Below, one piece after another: positions 53,645 through 62,081 of a stretch of 64,000 nucleotides of DNA. Position 1 is the stretch's first letter. Every line of letters starts with the position of its first letter. Location: positions 1,139,750 to 1,203,749 of the forward strand of contig JAKVOA010000001.1 in NCBI GenBank assembly GCA_022483045.1, given 5' to 3'. Below the pieces are notes generated by a model, which saw only the letters and a list, made by a program, of their open reading frames with translations, searched no databases and was not told the origin of the DNA. The translations under genes and the position numbers were made by a program. This DNA is from Oscillospiraceae bacterium (GTDB lineage: Bacteria > Bacillota > Clostridia > Oscillospirales > Acutalibacteraceae).

Positions 53645-54997
53645 TTATTTTCCTGCAAGCAGGCGCAGCCCTTTGGGGTAATGATTCTTTAAGCGGCCGC
53701 CGCTGCATTTGCCAAAGCCGACGGTCACGCCCGCGGCCGCGACCCCGCAGTAGCCGCGGCAGGATTCTTCAGCTTCAATTTCTTCTCCGCGCAGAAAAGC
53801 AAAAACGCGCGGGTCTTCATGGGAAAGATTCACGCACTGCCGCAGCTGATCGGGACGTGCTGCCATAAAGGCCGCATGGTCAGGTTCTAAGCGCGGCGGC
53901 GCATTTTTTCGGTGCACCGGTTTTGCCTCGCCGAGCAGTACGCCGGCACGCAGCACGCCAAGGTGCATAAGCGGCGGCAGGCCCTGCGGCAGTAAATAGA
54001 GCCGCTCACCAATCTGCGCCGGCACGCCGGGCATCGGCTGCACGTACAGCTCTTTGGCAAGCTCTGCGGCGGCAGCAGAAAACGGCAGCTGAGATGCAGA
54101 AATTTCCGTACCCGGGGCGTCGCCCTCCCGACGAAGAAAAGCGACGAAGTGCCCCTCCCCGCCATCCATCGGATAAATGCGGCGGGCTGTCTGCAGCGCC
54201 GGCCGCCCTGCAGACAAGCCAGTATCTTCTAGATGAAAATCCGGATTATTCTGCAAAAATGCAGTAATGGTCCCCTCGTTTTCTTCCGGTGAAAAAGTAC
54301 AGGTTGAGTAGACCAGTACACCGCCCGGCCGGACCGCCTGCCGTGCACTTTGCAGAATTGCCAGCTGCCTGACTGCGCAGGCTGCAGCATGCGCAGGGCT
54401 CCATTCCTGTACAGCGCCCTCATCGCGCCGAAACATGCCCTCACCAGAGCAGGGCGCATCTACCAGCACACGGTCGAAAAAGCCGCTCAGCGTACTGCAG
54501 AGCACATCCGGCCGACAGGAACTGACAACCGCATTTGCAACCCCAAGACGCTCAATGTTGGAAAGCAGACTGTTTGCGCGGCCGTGCACAACCTCATTGC
54601 TCCACAAAAGGCCGCGGCCCTGCAGACAGCCTGCAATCTGAGTGCTCTTTCCACCCGGTGCCGCACACAAGTCCAGTATGCGTTCCCCCGGCTGCGGGGC
54701 CAGTGCTGTTACCGCGGCGGCCGCACTGGGCTCTTGCATATAAAAGGCACCGGCGTGGTGCAGCGGCTCTCTGCCGGGACGAAACGACTCTGGCACATAA
54801 TAAGAGAGCGGCGAAAATGGTGCTTTTTTTAAAGAAAACGGCAGATTTTTTTCCAGAATCTCCTGTGTGCATTTCAGCGGATTGCGCCGCAGTGCACGCA
54901 GCGGCGGCTGCTGATAACAGGCAAAAAAGGCCGAAGCTTCTGCACCCAGCTGATGCTGCATACGCTCGGCAAAGGCGGTGGGCAGCTGCAATTTCAT
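53645..54997 (-). CDS. rsmF: 16S rRNA m5C methyltransferase, RsmF/NOL1-Nop2-Sun type
   Basis: 450 residues. The SAM-binding motif is DLCAAPGGKSTQIA. The two catalytic cysteines are in VLVDAPCSGEGMFRRD and YSTCTFSPEENEG. The C-terminal extension of about 150 residues (RsmF_methylt/PUA-like) distinguishes RsmF from RsmB. I place the start at the ATG at 54997, and the frame also allows a GTG one codon earlier. It is opposite a small plus-strand gene that starts 60 bp away. Confidence 0.87.
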   Translation of the reverse strand: MKLQLPTAFAERMQHQLGAEASAFFACYQQPPLRALRRNPLKCTQEILEKNLPFSLKKAPFSPLSYYVPESFRPGREPLHHAGAFYMQEPSAAAAVTALAPQPGERILDLCAAPGGKSTQIAGCLQGRGLLWSNEVVHGRANSLLSNIERLGVANAVVSSCRPDVLCSTLSGFFDRVLVDAPCSGEGMFRRDEGAVQEWSPAHAAACAVRQLAILQSARQAVRPGGVLVYSTCTFSPEENEGTITAFLQNNPDFHLEDTGLSAGRPALQTARRIYPMDGGEGHFVAFLRREGDAPGTEISASQLPFSAAAAELAKELYVQPMPGVPAQIGERLYLLPQGLPPLMHLGVLRAGVLLGEAKPVHRKNAPPRLEPDHAAFMAARPDQLRQCVNLSHEDPRVFAFLRGEEIEAEESCRGYCGVAAAGVTVGFGKCSGGRLKNHYPKGLRLLAGK

Positions 54998-55059
54998 CAC
55001 TCTCTTCGTATATTTTTTATCTCCCGGTTCATACTAGACCGTGTAAGGAGGTGAGTATC

Positions 55060-55215
55060 TTGGATAACCAGAACTATTCTTCTGACAAATACGAGAACTG
55101 CACTCATACTGACAAAGCTCAGCAGAACGGCCAGAACAAGTCCCAGCAGTATGGCCAGAACCGCAAAACACAGAACGCACAGAACAAAAAGGATTCTTCC
55201 GATACAGAAGGCTAA
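55060..55215 (+). CDS. small N/Q-rich hydrophilic protein
   Basis: 51 residues from a TTG at 55060 with a near-perfect AAGGAGGTG 7 nt upstream. The sequence is rich in Asn, Gln, Lys and Ser with QNGQN and YGQN-like repeats, one Cys, and no hydrophobic core. It ends at TAA before a strong terminator. It is the only plus-strand gene in the right half. Such composition is seen in small spore or coat-associated proteins of Clostridia, but I cannot name a family. Confidence 0.6.
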   Translation: MDNQNYSSDKYENCTHTDKAQQNGQNKSQQYGQNRKTQNAQNKKDSSDTEG

Positions 55216-55238
55216 AGTCGGCTGGAACAGCAAAAGCC

Positions 55239-55289
55239 GGGCCGGACAGCCCCGCAGAACTCTCTGCGGCACTGTCCGGTCCCTTTTTT
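55239..55289 (+). terminator. terminator of the small N/Q-rich gene
   Basis: GGG-C-CGGACAG pairs with CTGTCCG-GT-CCC around an inner CCGCAG/CTGCGG stem, then TTTTTTATTTTT. It also reaches the stop of the convergent YitT-like gene. Confidence 0.8.
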
Positions 55290-56223
55290 ATTTTTGGTCA
55301 GAATCCGATTTTTTATGTTCCGACAGAATCTCAGGCAGGGTTTTATCTGCCGGAGTGGAACTGCGAAAGCCCTCGCCGCGAATCTGTGCTGCCTCGCCGG
55401 CAATGATAAAGGCATCTTTATCTTCATCTTTCACAAGGTCCATGACCTGGTAAACCTCTGACCGGCTGACCGCACACATCAGCACTTCACCCTCGCGGCC
55501 GCTGTACATGCCCTTGGAGTGCATCGCCGTTACGCCGCGGTCCACTTCTTTAAAAATGCGCTGCGCAATTTCGTCCGGATATTTTGTGACAATCCACAGC
55601 ACCTTACCGCTGCCGCTGTCGGCGCCGTACAGCAGTGCATCAATTACATTGGTAGAAACAAACAGGTAAATGACTGCATACAAAACGCTTTCCACACGGC
55701 GGTAAATGATTGCCGAAATGACAACGACAACCACATCGACGGACATCATCAGTTTGCCCGTGCTCAAATGGCGAAAGTGCCGCTGCAGCAGGCGCGCGAC
55801 TAAGTCAGTTCCGCCGGTTGTTGCGCCGCGCATAAACACAATGGCAAGACTGATGCCCTCAAGCAAGCCACCAAAAATGGCCGCAAGCATTGGGTCGCCT
55901 TTGTAAGCCGGCAGCATAGAGCCGAACCAGTCGATTGCAATAGAGCTGAAAAGCGAAGCGACAATCGTTTTGGAAACAATTCGGTAGCCAATGCCCATAA
56001 AGGCCGCAATAAAAATCGGTATATTGATAAGAAAACTGACAAGACCGATTGGCAGACCAAAAACGTAGTTTAGCACGGTAGCAAGGCCGGTAACCCCGCC
56101 TGGCGCAATTTTATTGGGCGCCGTAAAGACCCGAATGGCTACGGCAAAGATACATCCGCTGGCAAAGTAAAGCAGCAGATCAACCAGCACGCTTTTGGCG
56201 GTTTTCTTTTGTTTTCCCGACAC
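55288..56223 (-). CDS. YitT-family membrane protein
   Basis: 311 residues. About five to six membrane segments lie in the first 200 (GLPIGLVSFLINIPIFIAAF, GATTGGTDLVARLL). A soluble C-terminal DUF2179 domain follows (about 215-300, VTAMHSKGMYSGREGEVLMCAVSRSEV). Function is unknown for most members. It begins at a GTG (56223) behind AAGGA, 6 nt after mrnC. Confidence 0.85.
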   Translation of the reverse strand: MSGKQKKTAKSVLVDLLLYFASGCIFAVAIRVFTAPNKIAPGGVTGLATVLNYVFGLPIGLVSFLINIPIFIAAFMGIGYRIVSKTIVASLFSSIAIDWFGSMLPAYKGDPMLAAIFGGLLEGISLAIVFMRGATTGGTDLVARLLQRHFRHLSTGKLMMSVDVVVVVISAIIYRRVESVLYAVIYLFVSTNVIDALLYGADSGSGKVLWIVTKYPDEIAQRIFKEVDRGVTAMHSKGMYSGREGEVLMCAVSRSEVYQVMDLVKDEDKDAFIIAGEAAQIRGEGFRSSTPADKTLPEILSEHKKSDSDQK

Positions 56224-56229
56224 TTTTCC

Positions 56230-56643
56230 TTACTCCTCCTGCGTTTTTTTCTCTCCCTGCAGCAAAGCCCCAAACAGCTCGCGCAGGCGGTCAAGCTTGC
56301 CCTGCAAATACAAATAACCAAACAGCGCCTCAAGCCCGGTTGCTGCGTGGTACTCGGCGACAGAGGCATTTTTGGGGACATGGTTAGTATGTGCATTTCG
56401 GCCGCGATGTAAAACCGCTGTCTCTTCTTCTGTCAAAAGCGGCTGCAGCACTGCACAGTCCGCGGACTGTGCAGTACAGCAGACCTGGCGCACGGCACAT
56501 CTGTGCAGGGTATTGACCGGGCGGTTTGCCTCGCACACTAGTTTTTCGCGTACAAAAAGCTCAAACACACCGTCCCCCACAAATGCAAGCGTCAGGGGAC
56601 TCAGCGTTTTCGGGTCACAGGCAAGATCTAAAAAGCGTTCCAT
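56230..56643 (-). CDS. mrnC: mini-ribonuclease III
   Basis: 137 residues, an RNase III catalytic domain without an RNA-binding domain. Visible are LAFVGDGVFELFVREKL with the catalytic acidic pair, and the C-terminal EYHAATGLEALFGYLYLQG. It matures 23S rRNA ends in Firmicutes. The start is the ATG at 56643, 41 nt after obg. Confidence 0.92.
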   Translation of the reverse strand: MERFLDLACDPKTLSPLTLAFVGDGVFELFVREKLVCEANRPVNTLHRCAVRQVCCTAQSADCAVLQPLLTEEETAVLHRGRNAHTNHVPKNASVAEYHAATGLEALFGYLYLQGKLDRLRELFGALLQGEKKTQEE

Positions 56644-56684
56644 ATTCTGCCTTTCCGCCTGCGGCGGCAGGCATTCTTTTTATT

Positions 56685-57956
56685 TTATTCTACAAAATCA
56701 AACTGTACATCATAAATGGAAACCGTGTCGCCTTCTTGTATGCCGGCCTCGCGCAGATGGTCGATGACGCCGGTCTCAATGAGCACACGCTGAAAATACT
56801 GCATGGACTCATAATCGTCGAAATTGACAGAGCGCATAACCTGAAGAAGCCACGGTGCCTCTACCAGATAGATGCCGTCCTGGTGAGTAATCTTGACCTC
56901 ACCGCGCGGAATCTCCTCTGGCTTTTTCAGCGGTGCAGCTTCCGGCTCAAAGCGGCGGATAGGCGGTAGCTGGCTGAGCTTTTCGCTGACCGCATTGAGC
57001 AGTGGGGCGACTCCCTCATGAATGGGTGCCATGATGGGGAAAAATGCATAACCCTGCTTTTCGACATAGGCAGCAAAATCTGCAATATGGGCCTCATTTG
57101 TTAAGTCACACTTATTGCCCGCAACAATCATGGGGCGCTTTGCAAGTTCCGGATTGAATTTTTTGAGTTCCTCATTGATAATACGGAAATCCTCTTTCGG
57201 GTCGCGGCCCTCACTGCCGGAAACGTCAACCACATGCAGCAAAAGGCGGCAGCGCTCGACGTGCCGCAGGAACTGGTGACCCAGACCAACGCCCTGCCAT
57301 GCGCCCTCGACCAGGCCGGGAATATCTGCCATGACAAATGAGCGCCCTTGCGGCAGGTGCACAACCCCCAAAACTGGGGTCAGAGTGGTGAAATGATAAT
57401 CCGCAATATTAGGCTTTGCCTCGCTTACCACGCTGATAAGCGTACTTTTCCCAACATTTGGGAAACCGACAAGGCCGACATCTGCCAAAAGCTTCAGCTC
57501 CAGCTGCACGTCCAGCTCCGGACCAGGTGTGCCCGGCTTTGCAAAGCGCGGGACCTGCCGGGTTGGTGTTGCAAAATGGATATTGCCCCAGCCGCCGCGG
57601 CCGCCCTGCAGCACGCTCTGCGGCTCATCGCCGGAAATATCCGCCAACAGCCGTCCAGTGGCAGCATCTTTTACCAGAGTACCGCGCGGCACACGTAAAA
57701 GCAGGTCTTCGCCCTTTTTTCCGGAACAGCGCTTGCCACGGCCGGCCTCGCCATTTTTAGCGACAAATTTGTGCCGGTAGCGGTAATCGGAGAGGGTGGA
57801 AATGCTGTCATCGGCCTGAAAAAAGACACTGCCGCCGCGGCCACCGTCGCCGCCGTCTGGGCCGCCGGCAGCAACATACTTTTCCCTGCGGAAAGAAACC
57901 GCGCCGTCGCCGCCGTCACCCGCTTTAATATGGATTTTTGCCTGATCTATAAACAT
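56685..57956 (-). CDS. obg: GTPase Obg/CgtA
   Basis: 423 residues. An N-terminal glycine-rich Obg fold (GDGGDGAVSFRREKYVAAGG, about 1-158) is followed by a G domain (GFPNVGKST, DIPGLVEGA, NKCD, about 160-330). A C-terminal OCT domain ends the protein. It is involved in late 50S assembly and stress control. The start is the ATG at 57956 behind AAGGAG, and the frame to 58043 is not needed. It follows the L21-Prp-L27 operon after a terminator. Confidence 0.94.
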   Translation of the reverse strand: MFIDQAKIHIKAGDGGDGAVSFRREKYVAAGGPDGGDGGRGGSVFFQADDSISTLSDYRYRHKFVAKNGEAGRGKRCSGKKGEDLLLRVPRGTLVKDAATGRLLADISGDEPQSVLQGGRGGWGNIHFATPTRQVPRFAKPGTPGPELDVQLELKLLADVGLVGFPNVGKSTLISVVSEAKPNIADYHFTTLTPVLGVVHLPQGRSFVMADIPGLVEGAWQGVGLGHQFLRHVERCRLLLHVVDVSGSEGRDPKEDFRIINEELKKFNPELAKRPMIVAGNKCDLTNEAHIADFAAYVEKQGYAFFPIMAPIHEGVAPLLNAVSEKLSQLPPIRRFEPEAAPLKKPEEIPRGEVKITHQDGIYLVEAPWLLQVMRSVNFDDYESMQYFQRVLIETGVIDHLREAGIQEGDTVSIYDVQFDFVE

Positions 57957-58038
57957 AAAAAACTCCTTCGGCGCTGCGGGCATGTCTTCCGCAGAAATAA
58001 AATAAATGTCTTTGCTAAGTGTATTCTTTCCCGAAAAC

Positions 58039-58072
58039 AACAAAAATCCCAGGCCAGAAAAGCCCGGGATTT
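58039..58072 (-). terminator. terminator after rpmA
   Basis: AAATCCC-GGGC and GCC-T-GGGATTT arms are followed by TTTTGTTGTTTT on the minus strand, 12 nt after the L27 stop. It separates the ribosomal protein unit from obg. Confidence 0.7.
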
Positions 58073-58083
58073 ACTTTGCCGAT

Positions 58084-58368
58084 TTACTGTTCTACTTCGT
58101 AAACGCTGACTTTCTTGCGATCTGCGCCCATGCGCTCAAATTTTACTTTGCCGCTTACTTTTGCAAACAGCGTATCGTCCGAGCCAATGCCCACATTCTG
58201 GCCGGGATGAATATGTGTGCCGCGCTGCTTGACGAGGATGTTGCCAGCCAACACATACTGACCGTCTCCGCGCTTTACGCCAAGGCGCTTAGACTCGGAA
58301 TCACGGCCGTTCTTTGTGGAACCCATACCTTTTTTATGAGCAAATAACTGAATATTAACTTTCAGCAT
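58084..58368 (-). CDS. rpmA: ribosomal protein L27 with cleavable N-terminus
   Basis: 94 residues. The N-terminal extension LKVNIQLF precedes [15 protein letters not shown], the mature start. In Firmicutes this extension is removed after the Phe by the protease Prp, whose gene lies 3 nt upstream here. L27 reaches the peptidyl transferase centre, so processing is needed for function. Confidence 0.96.
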   Translation of the reverse strand: MLKVNIQLFAHKKGMGSTKNGRDSESKRLGVKRGDGQYVLAGNILVKQRGTHIHPGQNVGIGSDDTLFAKVSGKVKFERMGADRKKVSVYEVEQ

Positions 58369-58371
58369 TTT

Positions 58372-58695
58372 TTACACCTCTTTATTTGTCATGTGGATCT
58401 GTTGCGGATACTGCTCTTTCAGATTTGCGAGATGAAGCCTGAGTGCCTGAAAAAACGGAGCACAGCGCTTCTGCTGCGCTGCAGACACCCGCACAAGCAG
58501 ATGCCCGTCATTTTCACTTTCCTCTGCCGGGACCTGCAAAACATCCGTTACTGCATTGGCAACAAGGTAAGCAGCGGAAGAAACCGCCGCACAGACAATA
58601 CTGCTGCCGCTTTCCGCGTCCTCTGCATGGCCCTGCAGCTCAAAGCCGACACACTGCCCTGTCTGAGAATCCGAAAGGAAACTGCAGGTAATCAT
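58372..58695 (-). CDS. prp: ribosomal-processing cysteine protease Prp
   Basis: 107 residues. The catalytic pair is H23 and C35 (GFELQGHAEDAESGSSIVCAAVS). It cleaves the N-terminal extension of L27, and the matching cleavage sequence is present in the adjacent rpmA. It sits between rplU and rpmA with one-base and three-base junctions, the usual Firmicutes order. Confidence 0.93.
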   Translation of the reverse strand: MITCSFLSDSQTGQCVGFELQGHAEDAESGSSIVCAAVSSAAYLVANAVTDVLQVPAEESENDGHLLVRVSAAQQKRCAPFFQALRLHLANLKEQYPQQIHMTNKEV

Positions 58696-59003
58696 CAGGC
58701 TTCGATAGACTCAATCTGAACCTTTGTGTAAGGCTGGCGGTGACCCATTTTGCGAGACTCGCCTTTTTTGGCTTTGTAAGTCCAAATATTGATTTTCTTT
58801 GCTTTTCCGTTTTTCAGGACTTTGCCCTTTACGGAAGCGCCCTCGACATATGGCTTACCAACGGTAAGGCCGTTGTCGCCGCTGACTGCGATGACTTTAA
58901 AGTCAACTGTGCTGTTTTCATCTGCTGCAAGCTTTTCGACAAAGACAACGTCGTCTTTTTCTACTTTATACTGCTTGCCGCCGGTTTCAATAATTGCATA
59001 CAT
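58695..59003 (-). CDS. rplU: ribosomal protein L21
   Basis: 102 residues from the ATG at 59003 ([14 protein letters not shown]), the canonical N-terminus, with AGCAGG about 11 nt upstream. The frame to 59051 runs through the leader. The C-terminal [18 protein letters not shown] is typical. It begins the L21-Prp-L27 unit. Confidence 0.95.
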   Translation of the reverse strand: MYAIIETGGKQYKVEKDDVVFVEKLAADENSTVDFKVIAVSGDNGLTVGKPYVEGASVKGKVLKNGKAKKINIWTYKAKKGESRKMGHRQPYTKVQIESIEA

Positions 59004-59080
59004 AAACTGAGAACCTGCTTTCATTAGACTCGCTATTGTAGGCGGGACCAAAAAGGCCCACTTATACCCAAAATAAGCGG
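59004..59080 (-). promoter_or_regulatory. structured leader of rplU, candidate L21 leader
   Basis: Between promoter and start the transcript can form GGGCC/GGTCC and neighbouring stems around a T-rich loop. Firmicutes rplU genes are known to carry a conserved autoregulatory leader. Position and rough structure fit, but I have not matched the consensus base by base. Confidence 0.4.
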
Positions 59081-59087
59081 CTTCATT

Positions 59088-59116
59088 ATTTTATCATGGC
59101 TTAATCTTTTTGTCAA
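59088..59116 (-). promoter_or_regulatory. promoter of the rplU operon
   Basis: On the minus strand a consensus TTGACA (59111-59116), a 17-nt spacer and TAAAAT (59088-59093), about 85 nt from the rplU start. Confidence 0.7.
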
Positions 59117-59158
59117 CACATTTTAGCAGGGCTGACTGTGTTGATTAACAGCCTGTAC

Positions 59159-60061
59159 TTAATTTTTACGCTGAGAGAGGCTGTCTGCCAACATACAGAG
59201 GAACTCAGCATTTTTGCCAAAGGGTGCCAGCGCCTGTTTGGCACAGTCGGTCAGCTTCTGCACCGTCTGCTGCGCTTTCTGCAGGCCCAGCAGCGTGACA
59301 TAAGTGGCCTTGTCATTTTGCGCATCACTGCCCACCGGCTTGCCCAGGGCCTGCATGTCACCTGCGACATCCAGAATATCATCCTGAATCTGAAACGCAA
59401 GGCCCAGTGCTTTGGCATAACTGTCGGCTGCAGCAGTCTCTGTTTCGCTAGCGCCCGCTAAGACACAGCCCATCTTTGCCGCTGCACGAATCATGGCACC
59501 GGTCTTTTTGGCATCGATATCTTTTAGTTCCTGTACTGTGATCTGCCTTTTCTCATTGAGCAGGTCCAGCACCTGTCCCGCCACCATACCGTGGTCGCCG
59601 GCTGCCTTTGCCAAAACTGCGGCAGCTTTCAGGGCACGCCCGCTGCCAACCTGTTTTGCAGAAGAGTCTGCCGCAGCCACCTCAAACGCCTTAGTAAGGA
59701 GGGCATCGCCGGCCAAAAGAGCGTTTGCTTCACCAAACTGTTTGTGGCTAGAGGGACGCCCGCGCCGCAGGTCGTCGTCGTCCATGCAGGGCAGGTCGTC
59801 ATGAATCAGCGAATAGGTGTGTACCATTTCCAGCGCGCAGGCAAACGGCAGCGCTGCCTGCACACTGCCGCCACAGAGCGTGCAGAACGAAAGCATCAGA
59901 ACCGGGCGCACCCGCTTGCCGCCGGCCAAAAGGCTGTAGCGCATAGCACTATACAAAACGGCCTCGGGCAGCTGCGGCTCCTCGGGCACCAATTCTTTTA
60001 TTTTTTCCTCGGTCATATGCGCATAGGTTTTCATCTGCGCATCAAACTCAGAGTGATTCAT
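59159..60061 (-). CDS. ispA: short-chain polyprenyl diphosphate synthase
   Basis: 300 residues. The first Asp-rich motif is DDLPCMDDDDLRRGRPSSH and the second is QIDDILDVAGD. The residues before the first motif (TYSLIH) suit a farnesyl or geranylgeranyl diphosphate synthase. The start is the ATG at 60061 with AAGGAGC 6 nt upstream, inside the end of the methyltransferase gene. The xse-ispA neighbourhood is typical of Firmicutes. Confidence 0.9.
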   Translation of the reverse strand: MNHSEFDAQMKTYAHMTEEKIKELVPEEPQLPEAVLYSAMRYSLLAGGKRVRPVLMLSFCTLCGGSVQAALPFACALEMVHTYSLIHDDLPCMDDDDLRRGRPSSHKQFGEANALLAGDALLTKAFEVAAADSSAKQVGSGRALKAAAVLAKAAGDHGMVAGQVLDLLNEKRQITVQELKDIDAKKTGAMIRAAAKMGCVLAGASETETAAADSYAKALGLAFQIQDDILDVAGDMQALGKPVGSDAQNDKATYVTLLGLQKAQQTVQKLTDCAKQALAPFGKNAEFLCMLADSLSQRKN

Positions 60062-60701
60062 GATTTGCTCCTTTGCACGAGCTTTCTTTAGAGAGTGTCA
60101 GAATCCCGGCACAAAAAGAAATCTTTTGGAATACAGCTGCAGGAAAAAGCGGCTTTAACTGGTCAAAGACAAGATAATGTTCGCTTGAGTCCCAGTCATC
60201 TCCACTCTTTTCGCGGCAGGCTTCCCTCTCGGCCAAAGTACGGAACATCACGTCGCCGATGATAATTTTCCCTTGCGGCTTCAAGTACTGCAGCAATTCC
60301 CGCAGAAATGCGGCCTTCTGCTCATCTGTCAGGTGATGAAACGCATAGGTGCTGATGACGGCATCAAAGTTTTCGCCGCGCAGCTCTTGTGGCAGGCCCT
60401 TGGAAAAGTCCGCCTGTACCAGCTTTGCCTCCGGCATTTTTTCCTGTGCTGTTTCTACCATTTTAATGGAAAAATCAATACCCGAAATTCTGCACCCGGA
60501 ATCATACAGCTTCTTTGTCAGTTTTCCTGTACCAAAGCCGAAGTCAAGCACAGACGGCTGTTTTTCGGTATCAATTTTATGGTAAACAGTGCGCAGCACG
60601 GTCTGGTAGCCGGCAAACGGATATTTCTGTGCTGCCTCAGTTTCTTTTACGCTTTCGTCATACGTATCCGACCACTCGTCAAATCCTTCTTCATCACGCA
60701 T
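60048..60701 (-). CDS. class I SAM-dependent methyltransferase (YrrT-like)
   Basis: 217 residues. The SAM motif I is VLDFGFGTGKLTKKL, with GIDFSIKMVETAQ and AVISTYAFHHLTDE following. The N-terminal DEEGFDEWSDTYDESV resembles YrrT-type putative methyltransferases. I chose the ATG at 60701, 9 nt after GGGAGG. It overlaps ispA by 14 nt. Its insertion between xseB and ispA is not the usual gene order. The substrate is unknown. Confidence 0.8.
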   Translation of the reverse strand: MRDEEGFDEWSDTYDESVKETEAAQKYPFAGYQTVLRTVYHKIDTEKQPSVLDFGFGTGKLTKKLYDSGCRISGIDFSIKMVETAQEKMPEAKLVQADFSKGLPQELRGENFDAVISTYAFHHLTDEQKAAFLRELLQYLKPQGKIIIGDVMFRTLAEREACREKSGDDWDSSEHYLVFDQLKPLFPAAVFQKISFCAGILTLSKESSCKGANHESL

Positions 60702-60727
60702 GTTTAAAATACCTCCCAACAGATTTT

Positions 60728-60940
60728 TTACGTTTTTGTATCAGCCGAAGCTTTTCCCTCGGTGACTATTTTCATCTTTTGCTCTGCTTTCTGCAGCTTA
60801 TCATAACAGAAAGCAGTCAGTTCAACGCCCTCTTGATAGAGCTTCATGGTTTTATCCAGCGGTGCACTAGCGCTTTCCAGCTGCTGTACCACCTGCGCTA
60901 GTTTATCCATAGCCTGCTCAAATGTCATTTTTTTGTTCAT
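60728..60940 (-). CDS. xseB: exodeoxyribonuclease VII small subunit
   Basis: 70 residues from the ATG at 60940 behind AGGAGG. It reads MTFEQAMDKLAQVVQQLES and KLYQEGVELTAFCYDKLQKAEQKM, the complete small-subunit signature. It overlaps the end of xseA by 23 nt and forms the multi-subunit nuclease with it. Confidence 0.93.
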   Translation of the reverse strand: MNKKMTFEQAMDKLAQVVQQLESASAPLDKTMKLYQEGVELTAFCYDKLQKAEQKMKIVTEGKASADTKT

Positions 60941-62081
60941 GCAGGTCCTCCTTTTTCTCCACCATACAGGAAAGTGTCCCCTGATGCATGCGCACACGTA
61001 CCCGCTCGCCTACAGAAACCTCTTTGGGATCCGTCAGCACACAGCCGCCGGCGTCGGTTACGAGCGAATACCCGCGGGACAATACGCGCAGCGGATTTAG
61101 GTCCTCCAGTCTACCTGCAAGGGTGCGCAGCTCCTGCCGGCGCAGCTGCGTCGGCTTTTCCAACGCTTCCTTTAAAGACTGCGATAGCAGATCCAGCTGC
61201 ATACGCTCATCATTAAGCCGATTTTCCAGCCCTGTATGCAGAGAGACTGCCGTCTGCAGAAGGGTTTCTTTCAACTCGGCAGCATCCGGTGCGGCAAGCT
61301 CAGCAGCAGCACTCGGAGTAGGGGCACGCAAGTCAGCGGCAAAGTCCGTAAGGGTCACATCTGTTTCGTGTCCCACCGCCGAAATAACCGGGACGCTGCA
61401 CGCGGCCACCGCGCGCACGACTGCCTCCTCGTTAAAAGCCCATAAATCTTCGGCACTGCCGCCGCCACGGCCGATAATCACAACGTCTGCACACTGTCTT
61501 TGACTGAAGCTCTGCAGTGCCTGCACCAGCTGCGGTGCCGCCTCTGTCCCCTGCACCGCCACCGGGTATAAAAGGATCTCTGCCAGCGGCCAGCGCCGTG
61601 ACAGCACATTCTGTATATCGTGGATAACTGCGCCGGTCGGTGAAGTGATGACGCCGATTTTTGTGGGGCAGCGGGGCATCTGCCGCTTGCGGGCCTCATC
61701 AAACAGGCCCTCTTTCTGCAGCTTTTCTTTCAGTTGCTCATAAGCTACCGCCCGCTCGCCCGCGCCGACCGGCTGCATTTCTTCCACATACAGCTGATAC
61801 TGCCCGGAAACTTCATAGGAAGAAACGCGCCCGCGCACCAACACCTTCATTCCGTTTTCCGGATGAAAGCGCAGCCGCCGTGCAGCGGAAGCAAACATGA
61901 CTGTCTTAATGGCACATTTTTCGTCTTTTAAAGAAAAGTACAGATGTCCTGAGCGGTAGTGGTCGGTAAAGTTGCTGATTTCCCCCGCCACATAGACGCA
62001 GTGCAGGTTGTCATCGCCTTCGAGCAAAGACTTTACGTACTGGTTTATCTGCGTCACGGTCAGTACAAAACTCTGCTTCAC
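60918..62081 (-). CDS. xseA: exodeoxyribonuclease VII large subunit
   Basis: 387 residues. An N-terminal OB fold (INQYVKSLLEGDDNLHCVYVAGEISNF, about 1-100) precedes the catalytic domain with GVITSPTGAVIHD, VIIGRGGGSAEDLWAFNEE and SAVGHETDVTLTDFAADLRAPTPSAAAE. It begins at a GTG (62081) with GAGGAGGG upstream and overlaps the preceding gene by 4 nt. It degrades single-stranded DNA. Confidence 0.94.
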   Translation of the reverse strand: MKQSFVLTVTQINQYVKSLLEGDDNLHCVYVAGEISNFTDHYRSGHLYFSLKDEKCAIKTVMFASAARRLRFHPENGMKVLVRGRVSSYEVSGQYQLYVEEMQPVGAGERAVAYEQLKEKLQKEGLFDEARKRQMPRCPTKIGVITSPTGAVIHDIQNVLSRRWPLAEILLYPVAVQGTEAAPQLVQALQSFSQRQCADVVIIGRGGGSAEDLWAFNEEAVVRAVAACSVPVISAVGHETDVTLTDFAADLRAPTPSAAAELAAPDAAELKETLLQTAVSLHTGLENRLNDERMQLDLLSQSLKEALEKPTQLRRQELRTLAGRLEDLNPLRVLSRGYSLVTDAGGCVLTDPKEVSVGERVRVRMHQGTLSCMVEKKEDLHEQKNDI

